From Paenarthrobacter sp. PH39-S1 (GTDB taxonomy: Bacteria; Actinomycetota; Actinomycetes; Actinomycetales; Micrococcaceae): a DNA stretch of 64,000 bases. The stretch lies in assembly GCF_030063245.1 (NCBI RefSeq), contig NZ_JASISR010000015.1, positions 47,012 through 111,011 of the forward strand, given 5' to 3'. Shown in pieces: positions 17,977 through 26,373 of this stretch. Both the position numbers and the translations under genes were made by a program. The notes below the pieces were generated by a model, which saw nothing but the letters and a program-made list of their open reading frames with translations, did not search any database and was not told the origin of the DNA. Position 1 is the stretch's first letter; every line of letters begins with the position of its first letter.

Positions 17977-18327
17977 TCATTTCCGGTGAGCCAGGAGCGC
18001 AGCGCGTTCCACGAGGTCGCGGAACGCGGTGTGCCCGAGAGTCGTAAGCGGGGTGATTCGAATGGTGCGCATCCGAGCGTTGGTCGTTGGTTCGAAGAGG
18101 CCCGCCCGGTCGGTGAGTTCGCATCCCCGGAAGAAATAGATGTTGATCCACTCCTTGGCAGAGAATGTTTTGAGAACGGCCGATCCGTCGATTTCGAAAT
18201 AGGGGTTTCCCCATTTGATGTGTTCGACGAATGGTGCGGCGGACCTGATGTCGCTCAGTAGTCGCGGGTAGGCGAGACGCTGCCAGCCTTCCAGGTCTTC
18301 GACAAAGACATCCACGGAACCAGGCAT
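17977..18327 (-). CDS. DUF1801 domain protein
   Basis: The protein has 116 residues, with ATG 18327 after GGGAGGG. The pattern HIKWGNPYFEIDGSAVLKTF, then YFFRGCEL and LFEPTTNARMRTIRI, fits DUF1801 (YdhG-like), a small alpha/beta fold of unknown function. It is monocistronic in this context, with gene remnants on one side and a 320-bp gap on the other. Confidence 0.75.
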   Translation of the reverse strand: MPGSVDVFVEDLEGWQRLAYPRLLSDIRSAAPFVEHIKWGNPYFEIDGSAVLKTFSAKEWINIYFFRGCELTDRAGLFEPTTNARMRTIRITPLTTLGHTAFRDLVERAALLAHRK

Positions 18328-18647
18328 CAGCCCTCCCTTCGGCCAGTAGATGCTTTCACTTCACTGCGAGCAAAGGGGCGCTGGAGGAGGCGCTAACAGG
18401 TGGATGTGCTGAACTGAAGCGATGATTTTTGGGCTTTTGGCCTCTGTTGCGATCCTCGCTCGTCGTCAGGGTATCTGATTCGCGTGGAGACTGTTCATGC
18501 GATATCTGTTTCGGCTGACATTTGATTCCACCTCCATCAGGGTTCGCGCCTACATACTCAGCGTGACCGACGGGCCGTGCTTCGAGACGAGGAATGGATC
18601 GGATCCTTGACTGGCTTGGGCTCCGTTACCGCCCGTAGAACCATGTT
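18328..18647. other. Gene-free stretch
   Basis: Intergenic sequence upstream of the DUF1801 gene. I recognise no gene or conserved motif. Confidence 0.45.
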
Positions 18648-18926
18648 CTATAGAAGGTGCCCATAAGACCCCTTATAGTATGCCAGTTCACGGCGATTCC
18701 GCTCCTCGTCCAATTGGCGGCGGATGTGAAAGTTGTTGATTGCCCTGTCCCTGCGCATGGCGGCGGCTGTGTCGCGGCGGGATGCCGCGGCGTTGCCCCA
18801 GCGCAAGAGCCCGGTACCGATCCATACTGCAAGGCGGCTAATGCCGACCAAATGTGGACGCGAAGGCATCGAGGCTGGAACACGGTAGCGCGGCGAATCG
18901 TCGATGGAAATATTCATGTGGTCCAT
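18648..18926 (-). CDS. Small helical protein of unknown function
   Basis: The protein has 92 residues when started at ATG 18926, which follows AAGGAG. A longer frame to 19031 has no ribosome site. The middle has a short hydrophobic helix (ISRLAVWIGTGLLRWG). The C-terminal half is strongly charged and helical (MRRDRAINNFHIRRQLDEER). I do not recognise a family. A 27-codon frame (19111-19028) precedes it, overlapping the longer start by ATGA. The TGGCAG element at 19125 lies upstream, so it may belong to that regulon. Confidence 0.6.
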   Translation of the reverse strand: MDHMNISIDDSPRYRVPASMPSRPHLVGISRLAVWIGTGLLRWGNAAASRRDTAAAMRRDRAINNFHIRRQLDEERNRRELAYYKGSYGHLL

Positions 18927-19111
18927 TGGGAACTCCTTGGTCGCTGATTTGTCGATGTCATGTTGATGCCGCTGGAGCCGGATTGGCTCCCCGCAGCGCA
19001 ATGGGCGCCTTGAGCGTTCATAAGCGCTCATGAATTGATCCGGCGCCCGTCGATCCGTGCGAATTCCGTGTCGACGAGCCGTGCCCTGCCGGATTCAAAC
19101 TGGTCCGTCAT

Positions 19112-19191
19112 GCCTTCATAATGACAGTGGCAGGAATTTAATGCCTATAGTGAAAACTGTCATTAAGGTACGGTATTCTGCCAATCATTGC
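19112..19191 (-). promoter_or_regulatory. TGGCAG/CTGCCA element, copy 1
   Basis: Read on the minus strand, TTGGCAGAATAC is followed 49 bp later (motif start to start) by TTCCTGCCACTG. About 80 bp align with the element at 33181-33260, including identical arm spacing. It points toward the small protein gene at 18926. Its other end abuts the stop codon of ECF42-C. Confidence 0.6.
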
Positions 19192-20513
19192 GGGTTGCGG
19201 GTCGGCCCCGCGGGGGTGGTGGGCTTGCCGGTTTCGGCCAGCCGCCTGCTGAGGTAACGGCGTTCGACGTCGGACGGCGCTAGGTCGCGGGCTCGCCGGT
19301 AGTAGTCCGCGGCGTCGGTGCCGCGGCCCAGGCGTCGAAGCAGGTCCGCCCGAGCGGCTGGCAGCAGGTAATAGCCCTTGAGTACGCCCGCGTCGTCCAG
19401 GCGGTCAACGAGTTCCAGCCCGGCTTCCGGTCCTTGGGACATTGCCACGGCGACGGCGCGGTTCAGCTCAACCACCGGGGAGGGTGCCACGGCGGCCAAC
19501 GCGTCATACAGCCGCACCAGCCGGGCAAAGTCGGTGCCTGCCACGTCGGGGGCATCCATGTGGCAGGCGGCAATCTGGGCCTGCAGCTGGTAGCTGCCGG
19601 GCCCTTGTTTTCCCGCGATGCGCCTTTGCTCGGCCACTCGCAGCACAGCAGCGCTTTCGGCAATTGCCGTCCGGTCCCATAGCCGGCGGTCTTGTTCCTC
19701 CAATGTCACTAGGTCGCCGGCCGTGTCTATCCTGGCGGTACTGCGAGCGTGTTGCATCAGCATGAGCGACAGCAGGGCCCGGGCCTCGGCGGCCAGCGGG
19801 GTCGCGTCCATCAATTCCACCAACATGCGGGCCAGGCGAATCGCCTCCCGGACCAACGGCTGGCGAATCAACTGATCGCTGCCGCTGGCCGAATAGCCTT
19901 CGTTGAACAGCAGATAGAGCACGGCAAGCACGCCTCCGGTGCGTTCGGGCAAAAGCTCCAGCGGCGGAACACGGTACGGGATACCGGCATTTCGTATCTT
20001 CGCCCGCGCCCGAACCAACCGTTTGGCCATGGTCGCCTCCGGAACCAGAAAAGCCCGGGCGATCTCCGCCGTCGTCAGCCCGGCAACGGTGCGCAGGGTC
20101 AGGGCCACACGAGCCTCCAGCGCCAGCGCTGGGTGGCAGCACGTGAAGATCAGCCGCAGCCGGTCATCCAGTGCCCCGGCGTCGGCGACCAGTGCCCCGG
20201 CGTCGGCGACATTGCCAGACCCCTCAAACTCAGCATCGAAGGCAAGCCGGCGCAGCGCGTGGCTTTCGGACGCCGAGCGGCGAAGCTGGTCAATGGCGCG
20301 ATTCTTGGCAACCGTAGTTAACCAGGCCACAGGATTGGCGGGAATACCACGCCGGGGCCAATCCGAAAGTGCCCGGGCAAATGCGTCCTGCACACAATCC
20401 TCGGCCAAGGCCCAGTCCCCGGTCACCCGGATCAGCGTGGCGATGATCCGCACCGACTCGGCGGCAGACGCGGCCGCGACGACGGAGCGCACATCCTCAT
20501 GCTGCCAGCTCAT
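19185..20513 (-). CDS. ECF42 sigma factor, module C
   Basis: The protein has 442 residues. Sigma2 runs over about residues 10-85 (DWALAEDCVQDAFARALSDW, PVAWLTTVAKNRAIDQLRR). Sigma4 spans about 125-175 (TTAEIARAFLVPEATMAKRL, VRARAKIR). The ECF42 extension includes LLFNEGYSASGSDQLIRQPL and SPVVELNRAVAVAMSQGPEA. The start is ATG 20513, 38 bp after the DGPF gene, a looser junction than in the other modules. The closest partial relative is the remnant at 17305. Confidence 0.9.
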   Translation of the reverse strand: MSWQHEDVRSVVAAASAAESVRIIATLIRVTGDWALAEDCVQDAFARALSDWPRRGIPANPVAWLTTVAKNRAIDQLRRSASESHALRRLAFDAEFEGSGNVADAGALVADAGALDDRLRLIFTCCHPALALEARVALTLRTVAGLTTAEIARAFLVPEATMAKRLVRARAKIRNAGIPYRVPPLELLPERTGGVLAVLYLLFNEGYSASGSDQLIRQPLVREAIRLARMLVELMDATPLAAEARALLSLMLMQHARSTARIDTAGDLVTLEEQDRRLWDRTAIAESAAVLRVAEQRRIAGKQGPGSYQLQAQIAACHMDAPDVAGTDFARLVRLYDALAAVAPSPVVELNRAVAVAMSQGPEAGLELVDRLDDAGVLKGYYLLPAARADLLRRLGRGTDAADYYRRARDLAPSDVERRYLSRRLAETGKPTTPAGPTRNPQ

Positions 20514-20551
20514 GGAACTCCTCCTTCCACTCCGCCCACCCTGCGGCGGGC

Positions 20552-20887
20552 CTAGCCCTCGAGTGGCCAGACGGGCCGGATCTCGATCTTCCCGAAGCGT
20601 GCCATCGGGTGCTTGGAAGCGACTTCGATGGCTTCGTCGAGATCCTCACAGGCAATGATGTCGTACCCGGCAATCCATTCCTTCGTCTCGGCAAACGGTC
20701 CGTCCGAGACGATCACCTCTCCCGAACGGACCCTGACAGTGGTTGCATCCTCAACCGGCCGAAGCCGGTCACCGTGCAGGCTGACACCTCGGCCCTCCAT
20801 CTCCGTCCCCCACTCCTGAATGTTGTCTTCCGCGGCCACATACGGCGGCGCTTCCGGATCGGTGCAAATGAACAGCATGTATTTCAC
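20552..20887 (-). CDS. DGPF/YCII-related protein, module C
   Basis: The protein has 111 residues, with strand 1 KYMLFICTDPEAPPY and the signature VSDGPFAETKEWIAGYDII. It starts at ATG 20887 after AGGGAGC. It lies directly upstream of ECF42-C on the same strand and is probably co-transcribed with it from the promoter at 20921-20947. Confidence 0.87.
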   Translation of the reverse strand: MKYMLFICTDPEAPPYVAAEDNIQEWGTEMEGRGVSLHGDRLRPVEDATTVRVRSGEVIVSDGPFAETKEWIAGYDIIACEDLDEAIEVASKHPMARFGKIEIRPVWPLEG

Positions 20888-20920
20888 GGGGCTCCCTTTG
20901 TTCGGTGCTTACGTACATAC

Positions 20921-20947
20921 GACGGACAGGGCACTGCTGAAAGGACA
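20921..20947 (-). promoter_or_regulatory. Candidate ECF42-type promoter of module C
   Basis: On the minus strand TGTCCT (20947-20942), a 17-bp spacer and CGTC (20924-20921). The spacing and the TGTC/CGT cores match the module A and B promoters, with a divergent end of the -35 box. This is a weaker match than those two. Confidence 0.45.
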
Positions 20948-21406
20948 ATCCGGATCAAAGAATTTCCCCCACGCCAGTATGCGGCCAAGGCTGGCCGGGT
21001 CCGCTGCCTCGGACAACACAGCTGCAACCGGGCGCGCCTGTTGCGCCTCGGCTGGCGCTGGCGGACAGGAACGAATCGTTGACAGCTAATTCCCTGGCCT
21101 TGTGCTCGCAGACGTCCTCGGTGGCGTCCCCTGGCCCCTCAGCGCCGAAGACGGTGAAGGGGCGTTGCCGCCTGGTCCCTGGAGGTGCAGTATGTTAGCG
21201 ACCTGGCACGTAATGCAGCCCTGTTCGGCGTGGCAACCGGAGGCAGAAACCGGATAGCGGCCCTCGCTGCTCTTCGGACTCATAGTTGGCTGCTCCTTCG
21301 TCGCATCCGAATTTCCTGTTTCTTGCTCCTGTCGTGCCTGTCCCCGCGCTCCTCTGCAAGCAGTTGCTCGGCAGCACTCATACGGCTGGCTATTACTCGG
21401 GAAGAG

Positions 21407-21530
21407 TTAAATGGTTGCTGGGGCAGGGGCGCTAAAGGCAAGTTTGACGCCTACTGCGCCGAGCAGACATCCGGTGATCCAGCGTTGCCATGTGAGCCAC
21501 GATGGGCGGGATTTGAGAAAGACCGCGATG
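21407..21530 (-). pseudogene. Possible LysE C-terminal remnant
   Basis: The minus-strand frame reads FLKSRPSWLTWQRWITGCLL then GAVGVKLAF. This resembles the last amphipathic stretch and terminal helix of LysE exporters. Upstream coding sequence is not continuous. Low-confidence relic; the surrounding 20948-21672 otherwise holds nothing I can support. Confidence 0.35.
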
Positions 21531-21672
21531 TGAGCACGATCGCTGCGTTCGCGATCATGCTGACGGTGATCCGCCTGCTCGGCTTCATCGGTCGCGACCG
21601 GCTCCGCGGAAGGGTGCGAATGACGTTCACCGCGTGACGGCAGGCGAGGCATAGAAAAGCCATAATTTAGTA

Positions 21673-21708
21673 TTGACTTAATTAAGCGGAGTCTGTAATT
21701 TGGTCGCA
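21673..21708 (+). promoter_or_regulatory. Leaderless promoter with embedded operator
   Basis: TTGACT (21673-21678), a 17-bp spacer and TAATTT (21696-21701) are followed only 6 bp later by the ATG of the ArsR gene, which has no ribosome site. The perfect palindrome CTTAATTAAG (21677-21686) overlaps the -35 box and spacer and is the likely ArsR operator. Confidence 0.7.
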
Positions 21709-22049
21709 TGACCGTAAGCCAGCCCACCGTTTTTGGCGCCTTAGCCGATCCGACTCGCTTGACCATCGTCGACATGCTGGCCAAGCGTGGTGAACTGTCG
21801 GCAAGCGCTATTAGCAGTGTTTTCAGCGTCAGTCCCTCGGCAATCTCGCAGCACCTGAAAGTTTTACGCGAGGCCGGGCTCGTGCTGGTCAAAAAGCAGG
21901 CCCAGCAGCGGATTTACCGGCTGGATACCGCCACCATAGGTGAAACCCAACGATGGTTGGCCGAGCGTACGGTCCAGTGGAATGCGCGCCTAGACGCGAT
22001 GGAGTCGTATATCGAACGCATCAATGAAGGAGTAGAAGATGGCAAATAA
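21708..22049 (+). CDS. ArsR-family regulator
   Basis: The protein has 113 residues. FGALADPTRLTIVDMLAKRG and the HTH SVSPSAISQHLKVLREAGLV are diagnostic. There is no metal-binding cysteine pair. Translation probably starts leaderless at ATG 21708. It overlaps the AHSA1 gene by 11 bp and controls the operon up to 24126. Confidence 0.88.
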   Translation: MTVSQPTVFGALADPTRLTIVDMLAKRGELSASAISSVFSVSPSAISQHLKVLREAGLVLVKKQAQQRIYRLDTATIGETQRWLAERTVQWNARLDAMESYIERINEGVEDGK

Positions 22050-22536
22050 GGACACGAGAGACATCGTCATCACCCGCATCCTCAACGCACCGGTTGAGAC
22101 GGTCTGGATGCTGTGGACTGACCCTAAGGCGGTCACGGGGTGGTGGGGCCCGGAAGACTACACTTCCCCGTCGGCCCGGATCGATCTCCGGGAGGGCGGC
22201 TCCTATGTCTTCTGCATGCGCGCGCCCAGCGAACAGGGCGGCCAAGAGAGCTTCACCGGTGGCACCTACAAGAAAATCATCCCGACGAAACGGCTCGAGT
22301 TCACCCAAAACCTGACCGATGAGACAGGGAAACCATTGCCCGACGAAGAACTGCCGACTGGTTTCTCCCAGAACGTGCACACGGTCATCGAATTCAGAGA
22401 TGTGAACGGCCTAACGGAACTCACGATCACCGAGAAGGGCTGGACCCGGAGCCTGATGTCCGTGTTTGCATACGCGGGTATGCATCAGTCGCTCGACAAG
22501 ATGGCCGCGAACCTCAACAAGAACAAGGCGGCATGA
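22039..22536 (+). CDS. SRPBCC/AHSA1-domain protein
   Basis: The protein has 165 residues. The opening ITRILNAPVETVWMLWTDPK followed by AVTGWWGPEDYTSP is the canonical AHSA1 start. It continues with GGSYVFCMRAP and the C-terminal helix HQSLDKMAANL. The ATG lies inside the ArsR end, and its stop overlaps the DUF1579-like gene. It probably binds a hydrophobic ligand. Confidence 0.86.
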   Translation: MANKDTRDIVITRILNAPVETVWMLWTDPKAVTGWWGPEDYTSPSARIDLREGGSYVFCMRAPSEQGGQESFTGGTYKKIIPTKRLEFTQNLTDETGKPLPDEELPTGFSQNVHTVIEFRDVNGLTELTITEKGWTRSLMSVFAYAGMHQSLDKMAANLNKNKAA

Positions 22537-23027
22537 ATATGACCGACAACGATCCCGATACGCCGTTTGAGATCACCGAACCACACGTTCCAGTACCTGA
22601 CGCCTCCCTAAAAGGCCTCCAATCGCTCCTCGGCTCCTGGACTCTCAAAGGCCACCTGACCGGCTCTGACGAGGAAAACATCACCGGCATTACCACGTTC
22701 AAATGGCTCCCCGGCGGCTTCTTCCTACAACAGGACGCTGAAATCAACTTCATGGGCATGCTCATCGAGAGCAGGGAGATCATCGGCTATGACGCCCATT
22801 CTGCGACCCTCAAATCGTATGTGTTCTCGAACCTGTCACCAGATCCATGGCCCTACGAATGGGAAGTCGACGGCGACGAACTCATCATTCGGGTGGACTA
22901 CGGCGCGCTCAACGCGACGTTCACAGGGAGCATCAGCACCTTCACCGGTGCGTGGGCACCCAATCCTGGCGCAGACCCCGCCGCCAACGTGGCCTACGAG
23001 ATCAGGAGCGAGCGAGCTCGTGACTAA
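22533..23027 (+). CDS. DUF1579-like protein
   Basis: The protein has 164 residues. It has the pattern LKGLQSLLGSWTLKGHLTGS, then TTFKWLPGGFFLQQDAE and IIGYDAHSATLKSYVFSN. This fits DUF1579-like beta-barrel proteins that recur beside ArsR-AHSA1 genes. It overlaps the preceding gene by ATGA and the following GTG by 8 bp. Function unknown. Confidence 0.72.
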   Translation: MNMTDNDPDTPFEITEPHVPVPDASLKGLQSLLGSWTLKGHLTGSDEENITGITTFKWLPGGFFLQQDAEINFMGMLIESREIIGYDAHSATLKSYVFSNLSPDPWPYEWEVDGDELIIRVDYGALNATFTGSISTFTGAWAPNPGADPAANVAYEIRSERARD

Positions 23028-23745
23028 GACATCTGTGGATGGTTCAACGACTCGCTTGTTCCTGAAAGCCGGCGTCGCGATAGCCCCGTGGTTCCTTGTA
23101 CTATCACTCCTGCAGGCCTTGATCCGTCCCGGCTTCAACCTCACCAAGCACGAACTCAGCCTGCTGCTTGTCGGACCGTTTGGGTGGGTGCAAACTATCA
23201 ACTTCCTCGTTTCAGGACTGCTAGGAATCGCCTTCGCCGTCGGGCTGCGGCGGCTGCTACATTCGGGGAAGGCGGGGATCTGGGGTCCGGCCCTCGTCGG
23301 GGCCTTCGGCTTCCTCTTCCTCATTGCAGGAATCTGCCATCCCGATCCGCAACTCGGATTCCCGGTCGGCGCACCGGAGGGTGTGCCCACGCTACAAAGC
23401 TTGCCGTCGAATATTCACAGCATTGCGTTTTCGGCACTTGCCCTTGCAATCGTGGCGGCGGCCTGCGTATTCGTCTGTAAGTTCGCGGCCGACCAAGACC
23501 GGGCGTGGGCAATCTTCAGTTCTGTGTGCGCGATTGCCATCATCGCCTTTGTGGGGACAGGGGGCGCACTCATGCCTAGCAGCAACGGCGGATTGGCCCT
23601 CCTTGGCGCTGCGATCGCAATAACGGGCTGGGTTTCAGTCACCGCACTTCACTTGCTCCGCGAAGGGCACACCTCAGCAACTGCGCGCATCCAAAGCTTG
23701 AACGAACTGCGCGACCCTAAGACCCCTCGAAATATTGAAAGGTAA
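23020..23745 (+). CDS. DUF998 membrane protein
   Basis: The protein has 241 residues from GTG 23020, inside the end of the previous gene. An open frame reaching back to 22789 is only overlap. About six transmembrane segments are seen. LQALIRPGFNLTKHELSLLL and GPFGWVQTINFLVSGLLG match DUF998, as in the paralog at 3932. The recurrence of DUF998 beside ArsR-AHSA1 in both operons suggests a functional link. Confidence 0.8.
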   Translation: MTKTSVDGSTTRLFLKAGVAIAPWFLVLSLLQALIRPGFNLTKHELSLLLVGPFGWVQTINFLVSGLLGIAFAVGLRRLLHSGKAGIWGPALVGAFGFLFLIAGICHPDPQLGFPVGAPEGVPTLQSLPSNIHSIAFSALALAIVAAACVFVCKFAADQDRAWAIFSSVCAIAIIAFVGTGGALMPSSNGGLALLGAAIAITGWVSVTALHLLREGHTSATARIQSLNELRDPKTPRNIER

Positions 23746-23751
23746 ATATTC

Positions 23752-24126
23752 ATGGATATGAAACTCGAACTGGTGCCACTGCCGGTAGCCGACGTGGAGC
23801 GGAGCAAGGCCTTCTACATCGAAACCGTCGGCTTCAATCTGGATCACGACGTCCAGCCCGGCAACGGCATGCGAATCGTCCAGCTCACACCCCCGGGCTC
23901 AGCCTGTTCGATCGTCATCGGCGCCGGAATGGGCAACAACAGCCCTGCCGACGGCACCGTCAAGGGTTTGCACCTTGTCGTCGACGACATCGCGGCGGCA
24001 TGCGAGCAACTAGTGGGCCGTGGCGCCGCCATCAGCGACATCCAGGACATGGGCGGCGTCAAATTCGCGTACTTCAGCGATCCCGACGGCAACTCCTGGG
24101 CACTGCAAGAAATGGGCGATATGTGA
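23752..24126 (+). CDS. VOC-family protein (glyoxalase/bleomycin-resistance fold)
   Basis: The protein has 124 residues. The first beta-alpha module opens VPLPVADVERSKAFYIETVG and the second GLHLVVDDIAAACEQLVGRG. It ends YFSDPDGNSWALQEM, the typical VOC terminus with its metal/ligand Glu. It lies 6 bp after DUF998, last in the operon. VOC proteins bind or modify small reactive compounds; the substrate is unknown. Confidence 0.85.
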   Translation: MDMKLELVPLPVADVERSKAFYIETVGFNLDHDVQPGNGMRIVQLTPPGSACSIVIGAGMGNNSPADGTVKGLHLVVDDIAAACEQLVGRGAAISDIQDMGGVKFAYFSDPDGNSWALQEMGDM

Positions 24127-24814
24127 GTAGCTTGGACTGGCCACGAAAGAACTCGCGACAACCCAAAGTCTAGGCATACGCCTCGACGTCAAGGAGCGGG
24201 CCCCCTTGAAGACGAAAGGACCTGGTGTTCGCGCCAGTCGATCACCAGGTCGGTTTCCACGACGTCGCCGGCCGCGGTGCCGATATGCAACCTGGCGAAC
24301 TGCTTTACGCGCCGCAACACCTCGACGACGTGTCCAGCGTCCAATTACCCAGTTTCGTGGGCAACGAATTTCTGTTCGAGCTCCTCGTTCAAGGCGTCCG
24401 CGAGACGTTTGAACTGTTGAAGGGCTAACTGGACCGGATCGCCGAATTTGAGCCCGACGACCGCCTGCTGCGCTCGTAGTCAATGACTTTGATAGGTCGC
24501 AGCACACCGTCGTTCGGCTGCGATTCGACCAACGCGCCATCACCTTCATGCAATGACGACGCGCCGAAGGTCGGTCGAAACTCGCCGTTGTCCGCTGCCA
24601 CAACGCTCCGTCGCCCGCAGGGTCCACCACGATTCGGCGGGCTGATCTCATGCCCAGACCTGGGTGTCCCGCTCGGCGGGGGCCTGACTTGATGCGGTTC
24701 GTGAGTAGGCGATTCTTTTTCGGGGTGACCGGGGTCTACATGGTAGGGGCAAAGGGGCCGGCGACGGGCCGTTCTCTCCCTTGACTCACGACTACACAGA
24801 AAGGCTGATCGCCG
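24127..24814. other. Stretch with undetermined coding remnant
   Basis: On the minus strand a short frame around 24230-24430 reads LALQQFKRLADALNEELEQK, which looks protein-like but has stops on both sides and no recognised family. AGAAAGG at 24798-24804 is the ribosome site of the next gene. Nothing else is supported. Confidence 0.35.
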
Positions 24815-25813
24815 ATGAACGTTCCAGCGACCATGTGCGCAATGCAGCAGACATCACTTAACGGGCCTCAGGACATGCGTCTGATTACCGATGCCCCAGT
24901 ACCGGTTCCCGGCCAGGACGAGGTCCTGATCCGCGTTGCCGCCGCAGGGGTCAACTTCGCGGACATCTCGAAGGCTCACGGCACATTCCTGGGCGGCCCA
25001 CGACCGCCATATCTGGCGGGATTCGAGGCGGCTGGCGAGGTCGTAGCGGTCGGCGATGCAGTGGCCGCGATCGGCCCGCAACCGGGGGACCGCGTCGTCG
25101 GTGTCGGAGACGGCGCATTCGCTGAATTCATGGTGCTGCCCGCGTCCGGGGCGATGCCGTTGCCCCCGAGTTGGACGGAGGAGCAGGCGCTTGGCCTCCT
25201 TGTCAACTGGCCTACCGCGCTGGCCGCACTCAAACCATTGGGAGGTATCACCGCCGGGCAGACTGTCCTGGTCCACGCCGCTGCAGGCGCGACCGGCCAG
25301 GCAGCGGTAGTGATAGCCAAACATTACGGGGCGACGGTCATCGCCACCGCCTCACCGGGCAAGCACGAAACCGTCCTAGCCCTGGGCGCTGACCACGTCG
25401 TGGACAGCCTCGGCGGCGATGTCGCCGACGAGGTGCTGCGACTGACCGGCGGTGCCGGCGTCGATATTGTTTTGGAGTCGGCGGGCGGCGCGACCTTCAA
25501 CGCCAGCCTCGCTGCAGCCAAACGGGTCACTGGCCGAGTTGTCGTCTACGGTATCGCGGGCGGTGAAGCTTCGATCACCAACTGGGACCTGGTGTACAAG
25601 CACCAGGTCCATGTGATCGGTTTCAACATCGGCGTTTTGATCCAGGCCGCTCCGGAAATCTTCGGCACGGTCATGGGCGAGCTGTCCGTGCTTCTTGCCA
25701 TCGGTGTGTTGACCCCTAGTCGGCCCACCTTTTACGAACTCGCCGATGGCCCTAAAGCACTCGAGGATCTAGAGTCCAGATCCACCATCGGCAAACTGGC
25801 CCTCTTGCCCTGA
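24815..25813 (+). CDS. NADPH:quinone oxidoreductase-like (zinc-free MDR)
   Basis: The protein has 332 residues. The N-terminal GroES-like domain includes VLIRVAAAGVNFADISKAHG and LAGFEAAGEVVAVG. The Rossmann domain follows with QTVLVHAAAGATGQAAVVIA and the GGAGVDIVLESAGG motif. The zinc-ligand cysteines of true alcohol dehydrogenases are absent, as in quinone oxidoreductases. It probably performs NADPH-dependent one- or two-electron reduction. It begins a group with EthD and a sigma factor. Confidence 0.85.
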   Translation: MNVPATMCAMQQTSLNGPQDMRLITDAPVPVPGQDEVLIRVAAAGVNFADISKAHGTFLGGPRPPYLAGFEAAGEVVAVGDAVAAIGPQPGDRVVGVGDGAFAEFMVLPASGAMPLPPSWTEEQALGLLVNWPTALAALKPLGGITAGQTVLVHAAAGATGQAAVVIAKHYGATVIATASPGKHETVLALGADHVVDSLGGDVADEVLRLTGGAGVDIVLESAGGATFNASLAAAKRVTGRVVVYGIAGGEASITNWDLVYKHQVHVIGFNIGVLIQAAPEIFGTVMGELSVLLAIGVLTPSRPTFYELADGPKALEDLESRSTIGKLALLP

Positions 25814-25885
25814 GCCGAGTTCCGCCTATTGCCGCACCGGCCCCGCACACGCTCGATAGTTTCAGGGAAACAGGAGTTAAGACAG

Positions 25886-26224
25886 ATGACCGCGACCAAT
25901 GATCTAGTCGAAGAGCCGGCGGCGCGATTCTTCGTCGTGTTTGACACGCCTTCTGACATAGTTGCATTCGAACGTCACTACAACGACGTCCACATGCCAA
26001 TGGCGAAACAGCTTCCGGGCCTGCGCCGCTACACACGCAGCCATAGACCCACGCCCGTGGTAGGCGATCCTAGCTATCTGGTCGTCATGCTGGACTGGGA
26101 CAATATGGCTGCGCTGGAAGCAGCGTTCGCCTCCGAGGTCGGTCAGCGCACCGCTGAGGATGCCGAAAACCTGAAACGTTTCGCGACTATGCGCGGCATG
26201 ATCATACGGCTCAACGAAGTCTGA
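25886..26224 (+). CDS. EthD-domain protein
   Basis: The protein has 112 residues from ATG 25886, after AGGAG at 25870. The ferredoxin-like pattern FFVVFDTPSDIVAFERHYND followed by VHMPMAKQLPGLRRY is that of EthD-type small proteins, the dimeric alpha-beta barrel superfamily. It lies 72 bp behind the oxidoreductase and 149 bp before the sigma factor gene. Probable accessory or small-molecule-modifying protein. Confidence 0.8.
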   Translation: MTATNDLVEEPAARFFVVFDTPSDIVAFERHYNDVHMPMAKQLPGLRRYTRSHRPTPVVGDPSYLVVMLDWDNMAALEAAFASEVGQRTAEDAENLKRFATMRGMIIRLNEV

Positions 26225-26373
26225 TCTCGTGGCACCGCCTCCGGTGCGGAGCGGCGCCCTGGGGCTGGTACGCCAGCATCGTCGATAGTTAACTGAGGCC
26301 GCCTCGTGTCGTCGTCTGGCGGGCGCAATCAACTCCTAGACCTATCCATACCATCTGAGGACTAGCTAGTTAC

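Noticed and set aside
26260..26373. Possible ECF promoter before the SnoaL-tailed sigma factor
   Set aside because: I found no TGTC/CGTC pair with fixed spacing that is shared with the paralog's gap at 35856-35998.
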